A stretch of DNA of 26,188 nt from a virus, in IMG/VR virus record IMGVR_UViG_3300025286_000120, positions 1 to 26,188 of that record; one strand, written 5' to 3'. Position numbers and translations under genes: made by a program. This document shows, one piece after another, positions 13,834 through 22,143 of this stretch (the first letter of the stretch is position 1; every line of letters starts with the position of its first letter). The notes under the pieces are model-generated. The model did no database searches and was not told the origin of the DNA. It saw only the letters and a program-made list of their open reading frames with translations.

Positions 13834-15333
13834 TTACGGGGGCGGTCCGTCAAAGTCACCAACGACAAAGCTGGTGGGTCGGTACGTGGCAAACGCAGCT
13901 CGCATCTCAGCCAGCAGCAGCAGCAGGTTTTTCACGAAGAAGTCTTCATGTTGGTCTGCGATCCGCACCTCGGCGTCCATGCGGTCCCACAGGGTCGCCG
14001 CGACATCAAAGGCGCCAGTGAGGAAGTCGCCTGCGCGGATCGCCTGCGTTTCAACAATTGGAACCCGCCACACAAAGCCGATGCCGTTGCCACTTTGAAC
14101 TTGGAAGAACGTGTAGTGACCGTCGCTGGCCTTCTGCGTTTCAATAAGCTCAAAGTCTGCGGGGTTCAACACCACACCAGACGGGCGATAGTTGGAAAGC
14201 CACACAAGCGTCATGGCGCGGCGGATAGCGTCAAGGCGCGTGTCACCAGCCAGGCCACTGGACTGCGCGTAGGTCAGCGCACCAGGGTTGGTCATGAGAC
14301 CCTGGTATTGGTCGCTTGCACCGTCGCCGTACAGGATCTGTTCCTCCTCACTCAAGCCCAGTGCGTCACGCAAGCGACCGTCAACCAGCTGTTGAATGAC
14401 TGGCGCGTCCTGTGACATTTGGCGGGAGATCGGGATCCAAGTTGCCAGCGTTTTAGCAACCTCAGTCACCAGGCTGTACTTGATATTCGCCCGTGGCTTG
14501 ATCTTGGCTTCAGGCGTGAAGATGAATTGGTCAGCTGTGACCTCAACATCCACCGCGTGCGTGTTGGAAAGGTTGGTAGTCAAGGTCAGTGTCTTGGCTG
14601 TGTGATCAACACCAGCAGCCGCGATGATCTTGGTCTCAACAGCACCAGTGCCAAAGGCCAGGACAATGGTTTGACCCGCAAAGAAACCGCGCGTGTTGAT
14701 CACGGTGACCACTGGCTGGCCAGCCGTGGCCTCAACTGACACCTCAGTGAAGAGAATGTGGAACACATCTTCACGGGGGAATTCAATTGCCTTCTCACTA
14801 AGCGGCAACACAGGGATCAGATCGCGGAGAACGCGAGGGCGCAACGCAATCATGATCGCCTGTTGCAACCTGAACTGATCAGTCAACGCCTCGCCGCTAC
14901 CAGCGTCAGTCGTGATCGTCTTCTTGAGAGTCTGCAGTGTGCTGTTCTTGGTAAAGAACGAACCCACTTCAACACCGCTGTCCATCTTCTTGTGCGTCTG
15001 TGACTTGGACTTGTTTTGCCATGTCTTGTACGCATCGCTTGTGACAAAGCGGTCACCAAGGGACTGGTTCTTGACACTGGGGTCCTTGAATCCGTCCTGC
15101 TCAAAGTCAGCTTGAATCTTGTCAACCTGCTCCTGCATGCCTTTGGCGTCTTCAACAACCTGTTCCCAGTGCTTGTTCATTTCGTCCATGAACACACCAG
15201 TTGCGTCGCTGGCTACGCCATGCTTAGCGATCTCTGAGTTTTGCTTTTCAAGACCTTCCTTGACCATTGTGGACAGGGATGCCAGTTCCGTGCGGAACTC
15301 AGCGAACTTTGCTTCCATTGCCTTGGCTTCCAT
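13834..15333 (-). CDS. Major capsid protein, HK97 fold
   Basis: A 499-aa protein. Residues 1-~120 are charged and helical (FRTELASLSTMVKEGLEKQN, ...EQVDKIQADFEQDGF), fitting a built-in scaffold (delta) domain to be removed by the protease encoded upstream. The core follows: TDQFRLQQAIMIALRPRVLR, IKYSLVTEVAKTLATWIPIS, RQMSQDAPVIQQLVDGRLRD, LGLSEEEQILYGDGASDQYQG, SNYRPSGVVLNPADFELIET and the C-terminal VRIADQHEDFFVKNLLLLLA. Between ~200 and ~275, where most relatives have a short E/P-loop link, there is an extra beta-rich stretch (GFFAGQTIVLAFGTGAVETK, TAKTLTLTTNL). AGGAG lies 9 nt before ATG; a strong terminator follows. Confidence 0.93.
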   Translation of the reverse strand: MEAKAMEAKFAEFRTELASLSTMVKEGLEKQNSEIAKHGVASDATGVFMDEMNKHWEQVVEDAKGMQEQVDKIQADFEQDGFKDPSVKNQSLGDRFVTSDAYKTWQNKSKSQTHKKMDSGVEVGSFFTKNSTLQTLKKTITTDAGSGEALTDQFRLQQAIMIALRPRVLRDLIPVLPLSEKAIEFPREDVFHILFTEVSVEATAGQPVVTVINTRGFFAGQTIVLAFGTGAVETKIIAAAGVDHTAKTLTLTTNLSNTHAVDVEVTADQFIFTPEAKIKPRANIKYSLVTEVAKTLATWIPISRQMSQDAPVIQQLVDGRLRDALGLSEEEQILYGDGASDQYQGLMTNPGALTYAQSSGLAGDTRLDAIRRAMTLVWLSNYRPSGVVLNPADFELIETQKASDGHYTFFQVQSGNGIGFVWRVPIVETQAIRAGDFLTGAFDVAATLWDRMDAEVRIADQHEDFFVKNLLLLLAEMRAAFATYRPTSFVVGDFDGPPP

Positions 15334-15360
15334 TCCAAGTCTCTCCTGTGTGCGGGGCCC

Positions 15361-16137
15361 TTAAGCCAAGCCAGCGAAAAAGTTTTTCATGTCCTTGAGT
15401 TGAGAAAGCAGCTCACCGCCGCCAGCCTCAAACGCCACGTCTTCAGCGGTCTTCTCATCTGTTGTTGAGTCGCCCGCACCGTCTGTGTACCGTGCCATTT
15501 CAATAAGCGCGTTGCCCATTTCAATGAGCTTGGATCTTGAAATGCTTCCAAGTGCAGTGCCAGTCTTTAATTCCTGGTGCGCGTTCCACATTTCAAATAG
15601 GTCACGCGGATTGATATCTTTCACGCTGGTAACACCAGCCTTGAGGTTCATTGGGAACGTTGCGCTTGAAATCTCCCACACACGCTTGACCTGGTGGATC
15701 GTCCTGCGTTGCCCTTTGGCGCCAGGGTTATCAACGTCGTGCAACGTGAATCCCTTTGCGTCCAACGAGTAACCAAAGGACATGCCACGCAGGACCTTCT
15801 CTGCATGCAGCGTCAGCATTTCATCTCCAAGCAGCGTGTTGGCCGCTTTGGAGGTGAAGGCCAGCCCCTTTGTCGTCTCATGCAATTCAAGCGTTCTTGC
15901 AAACGCCAGGTCAGCATTGTGGTTCTTGAGATGTACCAGCGAAGTGCCGTACTTCTTCAGCGCCTTGAAATATGCGCCTTCCTCAATAAGGTCGCCGCCG
16001 AGATCAACATTGCCCGTAATGGAAGAGAACCCTGATATAAGGCGGCTTTCAGTGTTGGCCTTGACTTCAAGGTCCTCACCGTCGTTACCTGCATCGCAGT
16101 ATTTTCTCTCGTACATTTCCGTCATTGGTGTTCCCAT
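15361..16137 (-). CDS. Prohead protease (HK97 family)
   Basis: A ~258-aa serine protease that matures the head by cleaving scaffold domains. Family pattern: LISGFSSITGNVDLGGDLIE, FKALKKYGTSLVHLKNHN (probable catalytic His in the VHLKNH stretch), LGDEMLTLHAEKVLRGMSFG (probable catalytic Ser in RGMSFGYS) and WEISSATFPMN. The C-terminal ~75 residues look extended and may be removed. Start is uncertain: GTG 16155, ATG 16137 and ATG 16125 are in frame. GGGAAC stands before ATG 16125 and supports it; I list 16137 as a compromise. It lies between the minor head protein and the capsid gene, the classical order. Confidence 0.88.
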   Translation of the reverse strand: MGTPMTEMYERKYCDAGNDGEDLEVKANTESRLISGFSSITGNVDLGGDLIEEGAYFKALKKYGTSLVHLKNHNADLAFARTLELHETTKGLAFTSKAANTLLGDEMLTLHAEKVLRGMSFGYSLDAKGFTLHDVDNPGAKGQRRTIHQVKRVWEISSATFPMNLKAGVTSVKDINPRDLFEMWNAHQELKTGTALGSISRSKLIEMGNALIEMARYTDGAGDSTTDEKTAEDVAFEAGGGELLSQLKDMKNFFAGLA

Positions 16138-16193
16138 GTGGTATTCACGGATCACAAAAGACCATAACGCTGTGCGGCTGTCAAGAGAACGAT

Positions 16194-17381
16194 CTATGTT
16201 GACGGTGTGTCTGGCTGGTTGGTTTGTGTAGTTGCGCCGCCTGGAATTACATTATAGAGAACCAAACACCGACAGTTGATATGGCCTGGTGGAACAAAGG
16301 AACTTGTTTTGCGTGTGCCGTCATGTGGGAACGTGTCCGTGAAACCAATGGCTGTTCCATGCAGCGGACCACAAAACGGGCACACCCTTTCGTCTAGCTG
16401 CGTGTGCCACACCTTGATTATGCTGTCCCCGTGCAGGGGCTGGCCTTCACCAAGGGCGTCCTGTAGCGCAAAGAACTGACCTTGGTTGTAAGCTGTTGCC
16501 ATCTCGGTACGTGCAATCATCTGGGCCCTGCGCTTCCTAAGGAACCCCGCGTACCGTTGTGACTGGCGTAGTGCTTGCGGCTGTGTTGAACCGCCAGCTA
16601 GCAGGCCAGCACGCAGCCTTTCAACAGCACGCGCATGTGTAGGCGTCAAGCCAATGAGCGGCTTAATGAATTGTGCAAGGCGCCTGCTGCTTATGCCTTC
16701 ACCGCCAAGCTTGGTAAGTACCGCACGTATAGCTCGCGCTTGACTGTTTGTTAGATCCTGTATTAGTTCACCGCCATGCTGTGCAAACCACTGGCGCATG
16801 TCCTTACCAATCAATTCAAATTCAACAAGATCGCCAAAGCTAGCAATGCCGGGTAGGATAGCTTTGACACCACGGGTGGCTGCAACCTCCCACTGCTCAT
16901 CTACTATGCCGCCATCAGCTATCATGGTCGCGTAGTCCTCTCGCCACCTTTCAATTGTTGCCGGGTCTAGGTCTCCACGGCTGACGGCAGCAGCCAGCTC
17001 CTCTGTGCTCAGCGCGTTGGCCTGGTTCACCCAAGCCTTCTCAAGGCCACGCACAAGCACTGACCGCGTAGCGTTCAACATGGACTGCATGGACTGCTCA
17101 AGCTTGCGTGTGTTGCGCACCAGTGGCTTGGCAGTACGGAAGCGGTTGCGCCTTGGCTTGGGTTTGGGATCGGTAACCGTAGGGTCCAAGCGAGGGTTAG
17201 GGATCTTAGATGGTTGGTCCCTACCGTCGTTCACCTTGGTGCCATCGTGCTGCCTGTGGTGCCCGTGTTGGCATGTTGAGACGGGAGCCCTATCGCTGGT
17301 CCACAATTGCCCGTCAAGGCCCGTCTGCTGCACGTTGGGGCCATCTATGGTGCGGTAGACTTTGTGCCAGCTGTTGGTCAT
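16194..17381 (-). CDS. Mu F-like minor head protein
   Basis: A 395-aa head morphogenesis protein. The first ~85 residues are His/Arg/Lys/Pro-rich and probably disordered (PSKIPNPRLDPTVTDPKPKP). A long helical region follows (RNTRKLEQSMQSMLNATRSV ... AVERLRAGLLAGG). The conserved Mu F C-terminal domain is clear at ~285-380: ARTEMATAYNQGQFFALQDA, WHTQLDERVCPFCGPLHGTA, then FVPPGHINCRCLVLYNV. The CPFC and HINCRC cysteines and His are the family signature and could bind zinc. Such proteins sit inside the head near the portal and may be injected. GAGG lies about 7 nt before ATG. Confidence 0.9.
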   Translation of the reverse strand: MTNSWHKVYRTIDGPNVQQTGLDGQLWTSDRAPVSTCQHGHHRQHDGTKVNDGRDQPSKIPNPRLDPTVTDPKPKPRRNRFRTAKPLVRNTRKLEQSMQSMLNATRSVLVRGLEKAWVNQANALSTEELAAAVSRGDLDPATIERWREDYATMIADGGIVDEQWEVAATRGVKAILPGIASFGDLVEFELIGKDMRQWFAQHGGELIQDLTNSQARAIRAVLTKLGGEGISSRRLAQFIKPLIGLTPTHARAVERLRAGLLAGGSTQPQALRQSQRYAGFLRKRRAQMIARTEMATAYNQGQFFALQDALGEGQPLHGDSIIKVWHTQLDERVCPFCGPLHGTAIGFTDTFPHDGTRKTSSFVPPGHINCRCLVLYNVIPGGATTQTNQPDTPST

Positions 17382-17382
17382 C

Positions 17383-17622
17383 TCAATCCTCTATGGGCTC
17401 ACATACAATCTCGCGCGTCTCTGAATCGCTGGTCCATGCATCCTTGCAGCCCCGCTTGTGGCTCTGCATGGGCTCACCCTTCCACCGCGTTTCAACACGC
17501 ACCTTAGTTCCGTCTCTTCTGTAGTAGTGGTGTGACAATCGCCACGGCCCAACCTTGTTGGTGTGCCAGGTGCGTACGGTTGCACCAACGTTAGAAACAA
17601 AAGTGTCCTTACTGTTGGCCAT
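17383..17622 (-). CDS. Small unknown protein
   Basis: A 79-aa protein, MANSKDTFVSNVGATVRTWH... to ...CEPIED, rich in Arg, Lys, Trp and Tyr in the middle (GPWRLSHHYYRRDGTKVRVE) with three Cys/His-containing segments near the end (MQSHKRGCKDAW). The start at 17622 is preferred because it overlaps the previous gene by only 14 bp and has a GA-rich stretch upstream; an ORF extension to 17664 is less likely. It could be a small beta-sheet or nucleic-acid-binding protein. No family recognised. It lies 1 bp before the minor head protein start. Confidence 0.55.
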   Translation of the reverse strand: MANSKDTFVSNVGATVRTWHTNKVGPWRLSHHYYRRDGTKVRVETRWKGEPMQSHKRGCKDAWTSDSETREIVCEPIED

Positions 17623-17848
17623 GGCTCCAGCCCTCACTTGATGGATGACTAGCCAGCAACACACCTAAGCATGGCACAAGCTGTATATATATGCGTGACA
17701 GTGGCTTAAGATCATGCACATCCATGTATTTACTATCCCAATAGACACCCACCCAGAAGTCATACAATGCAAAGTAAACAGTGATGGTCAGTGGTTTTCC
17801 GCTGCGCCGTAGAATACCTGGCACGTGGTATTCAATAAGTTTTTTCAT
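17609..17848 (-). CDS. Small unknown protein
   Basis: A 79-aa protein beginning MKKLIEYHVPGILRRSGKPL, with an aromatic beta-like core (ITVYFALYDFWVGVYWDSKY) and a hydrophobic stretch near the end (IYIQLVPCLGVLLASH). GAGGTG lies 5 nt before ATG, a good ribosome site, and the upstream gap is the most AT-rich in the window (17849-17941), so transcription may restart here. No family recognised; membrane association is conceivable but the hydrophobic stretch is short. Confidence 0.55.
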   Translation of the reverse strand: MKKLIEYHVPGILRRSGKPLTITVYFALYDFWVGVYWDSKYMDVHDLKPLSRIYIQLVPCLGVLLASHPSSEGWSHGQQ

Positions 17849-17941
17849 TACAGCACCTCACAAACAATAATAATAAAAATAGAACATTCAACATTGAAGA
17901 CAAGTGGAAGTTACGGATCACCTTATTGTGATTATCCATGG
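17849..17941 (-). promoter_or_regulatory. AT-rich gap, possible weak promoter
   Basis: This 93-bp gap includes a TATTTTTATTATTATTG stretch on the sense strand. A possible -35/-10 pair (TTGTCT, 16 bp, TATTTT) matches the sigma-70 consensus only 4/6 and 4/6, and a short palindrome TTCAAtgTTGAA lies between them. The AT-richness stands out against neighbours. I regard this as a candidate only. Confidence 0.3.
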
Positions 17942-18340
17942 TCACACCCTCCAAAGCGCATCAGCACCTGTGTGCTTGCAGTCGCTGCAGCCCCTACCCT
18001 TGCACTCCTCATGCATTGGCAAGCGTCCATCCAAGGCCACCTTATTGCACAACATGATTGCCGCGTCTGGTCTGGCCTCACCTGTGTGTATGGTGCGGTG
18101 CTCAACCAGCTTCCAACGTATGCGATAACGTGCACAGGCTTCCTTACATGCTGCAACTAGTATGCTCTGGTTCTGCATGTACGCCACAGGGTTGTTGACT
18201 ATGATCTGCTTGTGTGCTGCGTTCATGTCCTTTGCGAGTTTCAACACCCGCTGGCTTTCTGACTTGGGCATCAGCTTTCTAATAAGCGGGCGGATCTTGC
18301 CGTGCCTGCTGCCTCTTCTCTTACGCCTTGCCTTCTTCAA
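17942..18340 (-). CDS. Small basic protein with C-terminal zinc-finger-like cysteines
   Basis: A 132-aa protein. The start is TTG at 18340: AGGAGG lies 5 nt upstream, the best ribosome site in the region, and no ATG is close. The first ~20 residues are strongly basic (KKARRKRRGSRHGKIRPLIR). Residues ~30-85 are helical. The C-terminus carries ECKGRGCSDCKHTG (~112-125), close to one CxxCxGxG-type half of the DnaJ zinc finger, with another Cys at 98. This suggests a small zinc- and nucleic-acid-binding protein. Function unknown; it lies between two Cys-rich or small genes in the portal to minor-head segment. Confidence 0.6.
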   Translation of the reverse strand: MKKARRKRRGSRHGKIRPLIRKLMPKSESQRVLKLAKDMNAAHKQIIVNNPVAYMQNQSILVAACKEACARYRIRWKLVEHRTIHTGEARPDAAIMLCNKVALDGRLPMHEECKGRGCSDCKHTGADALWRV

Positions 18341-18374
18341 TACTGCCTCCTGTTGGGTGTTAGGTCAACGCAAC

Positions 18375-18686
18375 CTAACAGCCACAGCATGCCAGGTACA
18401 GGGTGTCGGCGCAACCATCACATTCAGGTAGCTGTTGCGCAAAGACCAGTTTCATGTTGTGTAGCGCAACGCCGCACATAGTCTGGCCTTCACCTTCTCT
18501 CACTATGTGCAGGCTGGTCTTGTCTTCCAAGAAGAACAGTGGTGTCACTTCAGCCTTGTGTTGCACGCAAATCATGTGACCATTCTCCCTGTTGTGCAGC
18601 ACGGCTGGTGTCACGTGTGCACATGAACATAGGAACGGGTGGCTGGTGTTTGGCATGACCAGTGTTGGTTTGTCTTTGTCTTTCAT
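18375..18686 (-). CDS. Cys/His-rich small protein
   Basis: A 103-aa protein whose ATG overlaps the portal stop as ATGA. It has ten Cys and eight His in 103 residues, including FLCSCAHVTP (~18-27), HMICVQHK (~37-44), LPECDGCADT (~86-95) and a terminal ACCGC. The pattern predicts one or two bound metal ions. Proteins of this type are scattered in phage genomes without known function. Coupling to the portal gene suggests a late role. I do not name a family. Confidence 0.6.
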   Translation of the reverse strand: MKDKDKPTLVMPNTSHPFLCSCAHVTPAVLHNRENGHMICVQHKAEVTPLFFLEDKTSLHIVREGEGQTMCGVALHNMKLVFAQQLPECDGCADTLYLACCGC

Positions 18687-20065
18687 GTCTCGGTCTCGCC
18701 TGTGGTGGCCAAGGACAGCGGCAACAGACTTGAGGGCACCAGTGCCACGTCACCGCCTGCGATGGGCTGCAGCGGCAAGCCAGACAGCAATATGGCCATG
18801 TTGATTGGGATCCCGTGCAGCACGAGGTCCTTGTACAGCGCAACCTTGTCCTTGATAATGTCACGCATGGCTGGCACCTGCATCAGATCGTATGCAGCGC
18901 GTACCGTTGGTGAACCGTCAGGCAGCGTGGGATACTCCTGACCCAGGTCCTTGTTGAACGCCTTGCGGAATTGTTCCAACAAAGGGATCAACGTGTCCTC
19001 CCACCAGGATCTTCTCAAGGTGATGATGTTGTTGTACGTCGCCTGGTGTAGCAAACCAACAAGGGGCGGCGGCACCAACATCCAAGCACAGATCTCGGTG
19101 GCTGTTTGCAGGCGGCTGGCTGTGAAGTCCATCTCGCGACCGGGTTCAGCCAGCCGTTGGAACTCAATGTCCCCACCTTGGATCAAGGGGCGCCTTGCGT
19201 TCATGGCCCCCATGTAATCCTCTTCAAGCTCCTCCATGAATGCCTCGCGCTGGTCAGGTCCCATCATGGACTTCACCTTGAATATGCCAGGCGGTATCAT
19301 GTTGTTCTTGAGTGAGTTGTATTGCCACTTGGAAGCTTCAATGTCAATTTGCACTGACCGTTCCGCTGCCTGCATTGGCGCCAGCCCCCAATAAGGGTTT
19401 GCCGGGTCTTGAAAGCGCATGTGCAGGAAGCAGTCGCGGGGCTCGTCCTTGAGTATGCCGCTGGTGGTGCGTACCTCATACTTGGCTATACCCAGCCCCT
19501 TCTCAACAATGGGTCGTACACGTGCCGGGTTGATTGGCCATATGCGTTTCAAGCGTAGGTTGGCGTCGCTGCCAACGCGGATCTTGGACAGCAGCGCGTT
19601 GCCAGTCAAGAACATGTGCAGCACCACAACCTGCATTAGTTCCATCCATGTTTGTTCAGGGTTGGGCTCACGCAGGATCCTTGATAGCGGGTGGTCATCG
19701 TCACGGACCCAGGTGCCGTCGCTTTGGCGGACCTCCGCGTACCACGTGGGTGAGCTTAGTGCCAAGGCCATGCGGGTTGCACAGGCGTACACCCATGTTG
19801 ACTTCTTCAGCCCGTCTTGAATTGCCTTGGCTGGGTCAAACTCAATAGGCATGGCACGACCCAACAAGAATGTTGGAACGATGTCGTGTGGTTCAATTGA
19901 TTTGAGGTGGCGCACCATGGCGCCGATGGGGATGCCACTTGGGATCTTGACTTCATGCACCTTGCCTTCAACAAGGCGGTCAAGCTTGCGTGCGTACCAC
20001 CAGGCTTTAGCGTTGGTCCATGGTTTGGACCACCAACTCATTCTCGCTACTTGTGTGCTCGCCAT
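18683..20065 (-). CDS. Portal protein (HK97 family)
   Basis: A 460-aa protein of the HK97-type portal family, which forms the 12-mer ring through which DNA enters the head. Typical stretches in order: AIQDGLKKSTWVYACATRMA, MELMQVVVLHMFLTGNALLS, LKRIWPINPARVRPIVEKGL, DCFLHMRFQDPANPYWGLAP, AAERSVQIDIEASKWQYNSL, KNNMIPPGIFKVKSMMG, and ATEICAWMLVPPPLVGLLHQ, ending in a stem/crown region. Length is normal. AGGA lies 7 nt before ATG. A 128-bp non-coding gap separates it from the terminase; neighbours are terminase upstream and the Cys-rich gene downstream. Confidence 0.93.
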   Translation of the reverse strand: MASTQVARMSWWSKPWTNAKAWWYARKLDRLVEGKVHEVKIPSGIPIGAMVRHLKSIEPHDIVPTFLLGRAMPIEFDPAKAIQDGLKKSTWVYACATRMALALSSPTWYAEVRQSDGTWVRDDDHPLSRILREPNPEQTWMELMQVVVLHMFLTGNALLSKIRVGSDANLRLKRIWPINPARVRPIVEKGLGIAKYEVRTTSGILKDEPRDCFLHMRFQDPANPYWGLAPMQAAERSVQIDIEASKWQYNSLKNNMIPPGIFKVKSMMGPDQREAFMEELEEDYMGAMNARRPLIQGGDIEFQRLAEPGREMDFTASRLQTATEICAWMLVPPPLVGLLHQATYNNIITLRRSWWEDTLIPLLEQFRKAFNKDLGQEYPTLPDGSPTVRAAYDLMQVPAMRDIIKDKVALYKDLVLHGIPINMAILLSGLPLQPIAGGDVALVPSSLLPLSLATTGETET

Positions 20066-20193
20066 AACGTGTCCTGTGTGTTATTGCATTCAACACGCAC
20101 ACCTTATCCGTTATGTGGTCAGGGCACAACGTACTTTGCGCCAGTAATGACCAAGGCAACCAAACAGCAGGTCCAACCACTGTATGAATCTTC
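20066..20193 (-). other. 128-bp gap between large terminase and portal genes
   Basis: I see no convincing small gene, terminator or sigma-70 promoter here. A short open frame crossing the gap (20007-20270) overlaps both neighbours and has no ribosome site; I treat it as a shadow. It is one of the longest gaps in the packaging module and contains the portal ribosome site near its end. Confidence 0.5.
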
Positions 20194-21642
20194 TCATGAT
20201 CTGCCTGTCCATTGCAGTGGCTTGCCGTATGGGTTCTTGGCTGGCTTGTTGCGCTTGGCCTTCCCAACACGACCGGTCCATGGCATTGAGTTCATCATGG
20301 TGCGTACAAAATTCAATAGCTGGCTGGTGGCGTCAACTTGGTCGTTGTTCTTACTCAAGGGGAAGCTGGTGACCTCCTTGATCCAGTCACTGACCCATGG
20401 TGCGGTATGTGGCAGTGGTGCGTGTACGTGCCCGGTCTTGAATTCTCCTGCAACACTGATTGCGCGTGCCAGCTTTGAATCCGTTGGGTTGATCGGTTGG
20501 AACCCACCCAGTGCTTCCAGTGCCGAGATGATTGCGGATCCGTTGGCCTTGTCCTCAACCAGCTTCAAGAACGCTTGCGGGTAGTCATTGTTGACACGCA
20601 CGACCTGTTCACACAGTTCAACAAAGGACCACTTGCCACGCACCTGGTGAACCAAGTACCGATCCGGTCCCTTGATTGCCCACACCTGACCCACACCATA
20701 GCTGGTCTTCTCGCCCTTCTTGAATGCGCAGTCCCATGACTGCAACCACAGGTCAACGTCGTGCGGCACGTTGGTCCAGAACTGCAGCCATGGGAACTTC
20801 CATACCGATCCTTCAAGTGGCACCGGCATCCCTTGGTACATGCCATTGAATGTGTGCGGTTTGTTCTCCTTGATTAACAACAGGTCCGTCGCAGTAAACC
20901 GGTCAGGGCACAGGGCTTCACCTGGCTTGCGACCAAAGGGATCGTTGTCACCTTCCTCGCACAGCGCCTTGACATTGATATGGTCCCAATTCTCAAACTT
21001 CCAGTCGTCCAACAGATGTGCGGTAAAGTCATTGTCGTGCCACCGCGTCATGATTACGATAATGGAACAGTTGGGCTCACGCCTGGTCCAGAATGTCTTC
21101 TCATAGAACGTCTGCTGTGACTGCAGCTTGGCTGGGCTCATGCTGTCTTCATAGTTCTTGTGCGGGTCATCAAATATGAGAAGGTCGCCACCGCGACCAG
21201 TGAACGACCCACCAACACCGCCTGTCTTCATGCCGCCGCCAACCATGGTCTCCCAGTCCTTGGCAGCGCGCTTGTTGGATCGTATGGGCTGTATGAGTTC
21301 AGATTCCTCATCCGTGAATAGGTTCAGGACCTTGCCACCCCAGTCGCTTGCAAAGCCTGCCTCGTAGCTGGCGAGCAGCACGCGCTTGGTTGGGAACCAA
21401 TGCACAAACCAAGCAGGCAACCACTTGGAAAGCAGGAACGACTTGCCGTGCCTGGGTGGCATGTTGATTATGATCCGCGCATTGCCTTGCAGGATCTTGC
21501 GCTGCACCATGCATGAGATCTGCCGTAGGTAGGTCCACGCCACCCAGTCGCCACCGCTTACCCACTGGGCAAACGTGTGCAGGTTGAGACGCCAGTACAT
21601 AGGATCCCAATCGCATTCAATATGGTACGGGCTCACTTGCAT
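20194..21642 (-). CDS. terL: Terminase large subunit
   Basis: A 482-aa ATPase/nuclease that pumps DNA into the head. The ATPase part has Walker A MPPRHGKS (61-68), an adenine/arginine stretch, Walker B LLIFDDP (154-160) and the coupling motif IIVIMTRWH (194-202). The RNase H-like nuclease part has acidic residues at SWD (D304), VEDKANG (E363/D364) and NDQVDA (D437), the expected triad. Length is typical. ATG at 21642 overlaps the coiled-coil gene by 10 bp. Unlike many phages, the small terminase gene is not adjacent: five small genes lie between. Confidence 0.95.
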   Translation of the reverse strand: MQVSPYHIECDWDPMYWRLNLHTFAQWVSGGDWVAWTYLRQISCMVQRKILQGNARIIINMPPRHGKSFLLSKWLPAWFVHWFPTKRVLLASYEAGFASDWGGKVLNLFTDEESELIQPIRSNKRAAKDWETMVGGGMKTGGVGGSFTGRGGDLLIFDDPHKNYEDSMSPAKLQSQQTFYEKTFWTRREPNCSIIVIMTRWHDNDFTAHLLDDWKFENWDHINVKALCEEGDNDPFGRKPGEALCPDRFTATDLLLIKENKPHTFNGMYQGMPVPLEGSVWKFPWLQFWTNVPHDVDLWLQSWDCAFKKGEKTSYGVGQVWAIKGPDRYLVHQVRGKWSFVELCEQVVRVNNDYPQAFLKLVEDKANGSAIISALEALGGFQPINPTDSKLARAISVAGEFKTGHVHAPLPHTAPWVSDWIKEVTSFPLSKNNDQVDATSQLLNFVRTMMNSMPWTGRVGKAKRNKPAKNPYGKPLQWTGRS

Positions 21643-22136
21643 TGACAGCTTTCAATGACAGCTTCAAGCTTCTTGGTATACTTGAAGTATGCATTATTAG
21701 AAGCAGCCAGCTCATTTATCTTCTTGAGTTCAGCCTGGCGTGGTACCAACGCACGTTCCAATTCAATACGCAGCCCAGCGTTCTCAGATTCAAGCTCAGC
21801 CACACGCCCCTTCCTATTCATGTTCTGCTCACCCAGTGATGCAGCGGCTGTGCCCTGCACCGTGAACATGTTGACCAGTTTGTCGTTGTGCTCCTTGGCT
21901 GCTTCCAATACATGGCGCAACCGCAATGCCTCCTTGAGTAGCCTGGCTATCTCATGCTCCTGATCAATCATCATATCAAGACGCTCGTTGGCCAGGTTGC
22001 GCATCTCCTTGAATCGTTCACGCTGCGTCTCAAGATCCTGCTTGGCTATAGCAAGCTGGTCCTGCCTTGCGTGCTCAAGGTCCTCACGTGCTGCATTGTC
22101 TAGCCGCTCTTGAATATGGGCTGGTATTGTCGTCAT
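21633..22136 (-). CDS. Coiled-coil protein of unknown role
   Basis: A 167-aa, almost wholly helical protein with heptad-like Leu/Ala/Glu spacing: ARQDQLAIAKQDLETQRERF, ALRLRHVLEAAKEHNDKLVN, RVAELESENAGLRIELERAL, ELKKINELAASNNAYFKYTK. A coiled coil is clear. The position between terminase subunits suggests a packaging or head-assembly helper, but no scaffold signature is visible and a scaffold would normally precede the capsid gene. The intergenic motif copy B supplies its ribosome site (GGAG about 10 nt before ATG). Function unknown. Confidence 0.65.
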   Translation of the reverse strand: MTTIPAHIQERLDNAAREDLEHARQDQLAIAKQDLETQRERFKEMRNLANERLDMMIDQEHEIARLLKEALRLRHVLEAAKEHNDKLVNMFTVQGTAAASLGEQNMNRKGRVAELESENAGLRIELERALVPRQAELKKINELAASNNAYFKYTKKLEAVIESCQCK

Positions 22137-22143
22137 TGTGTTT

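Noticed and set aside
20007-20270. Minus-strand frame of 87 codons across the terL-portal gap
   Set aside because: It overlaps both neighbours out of frame and has no ribosome site.
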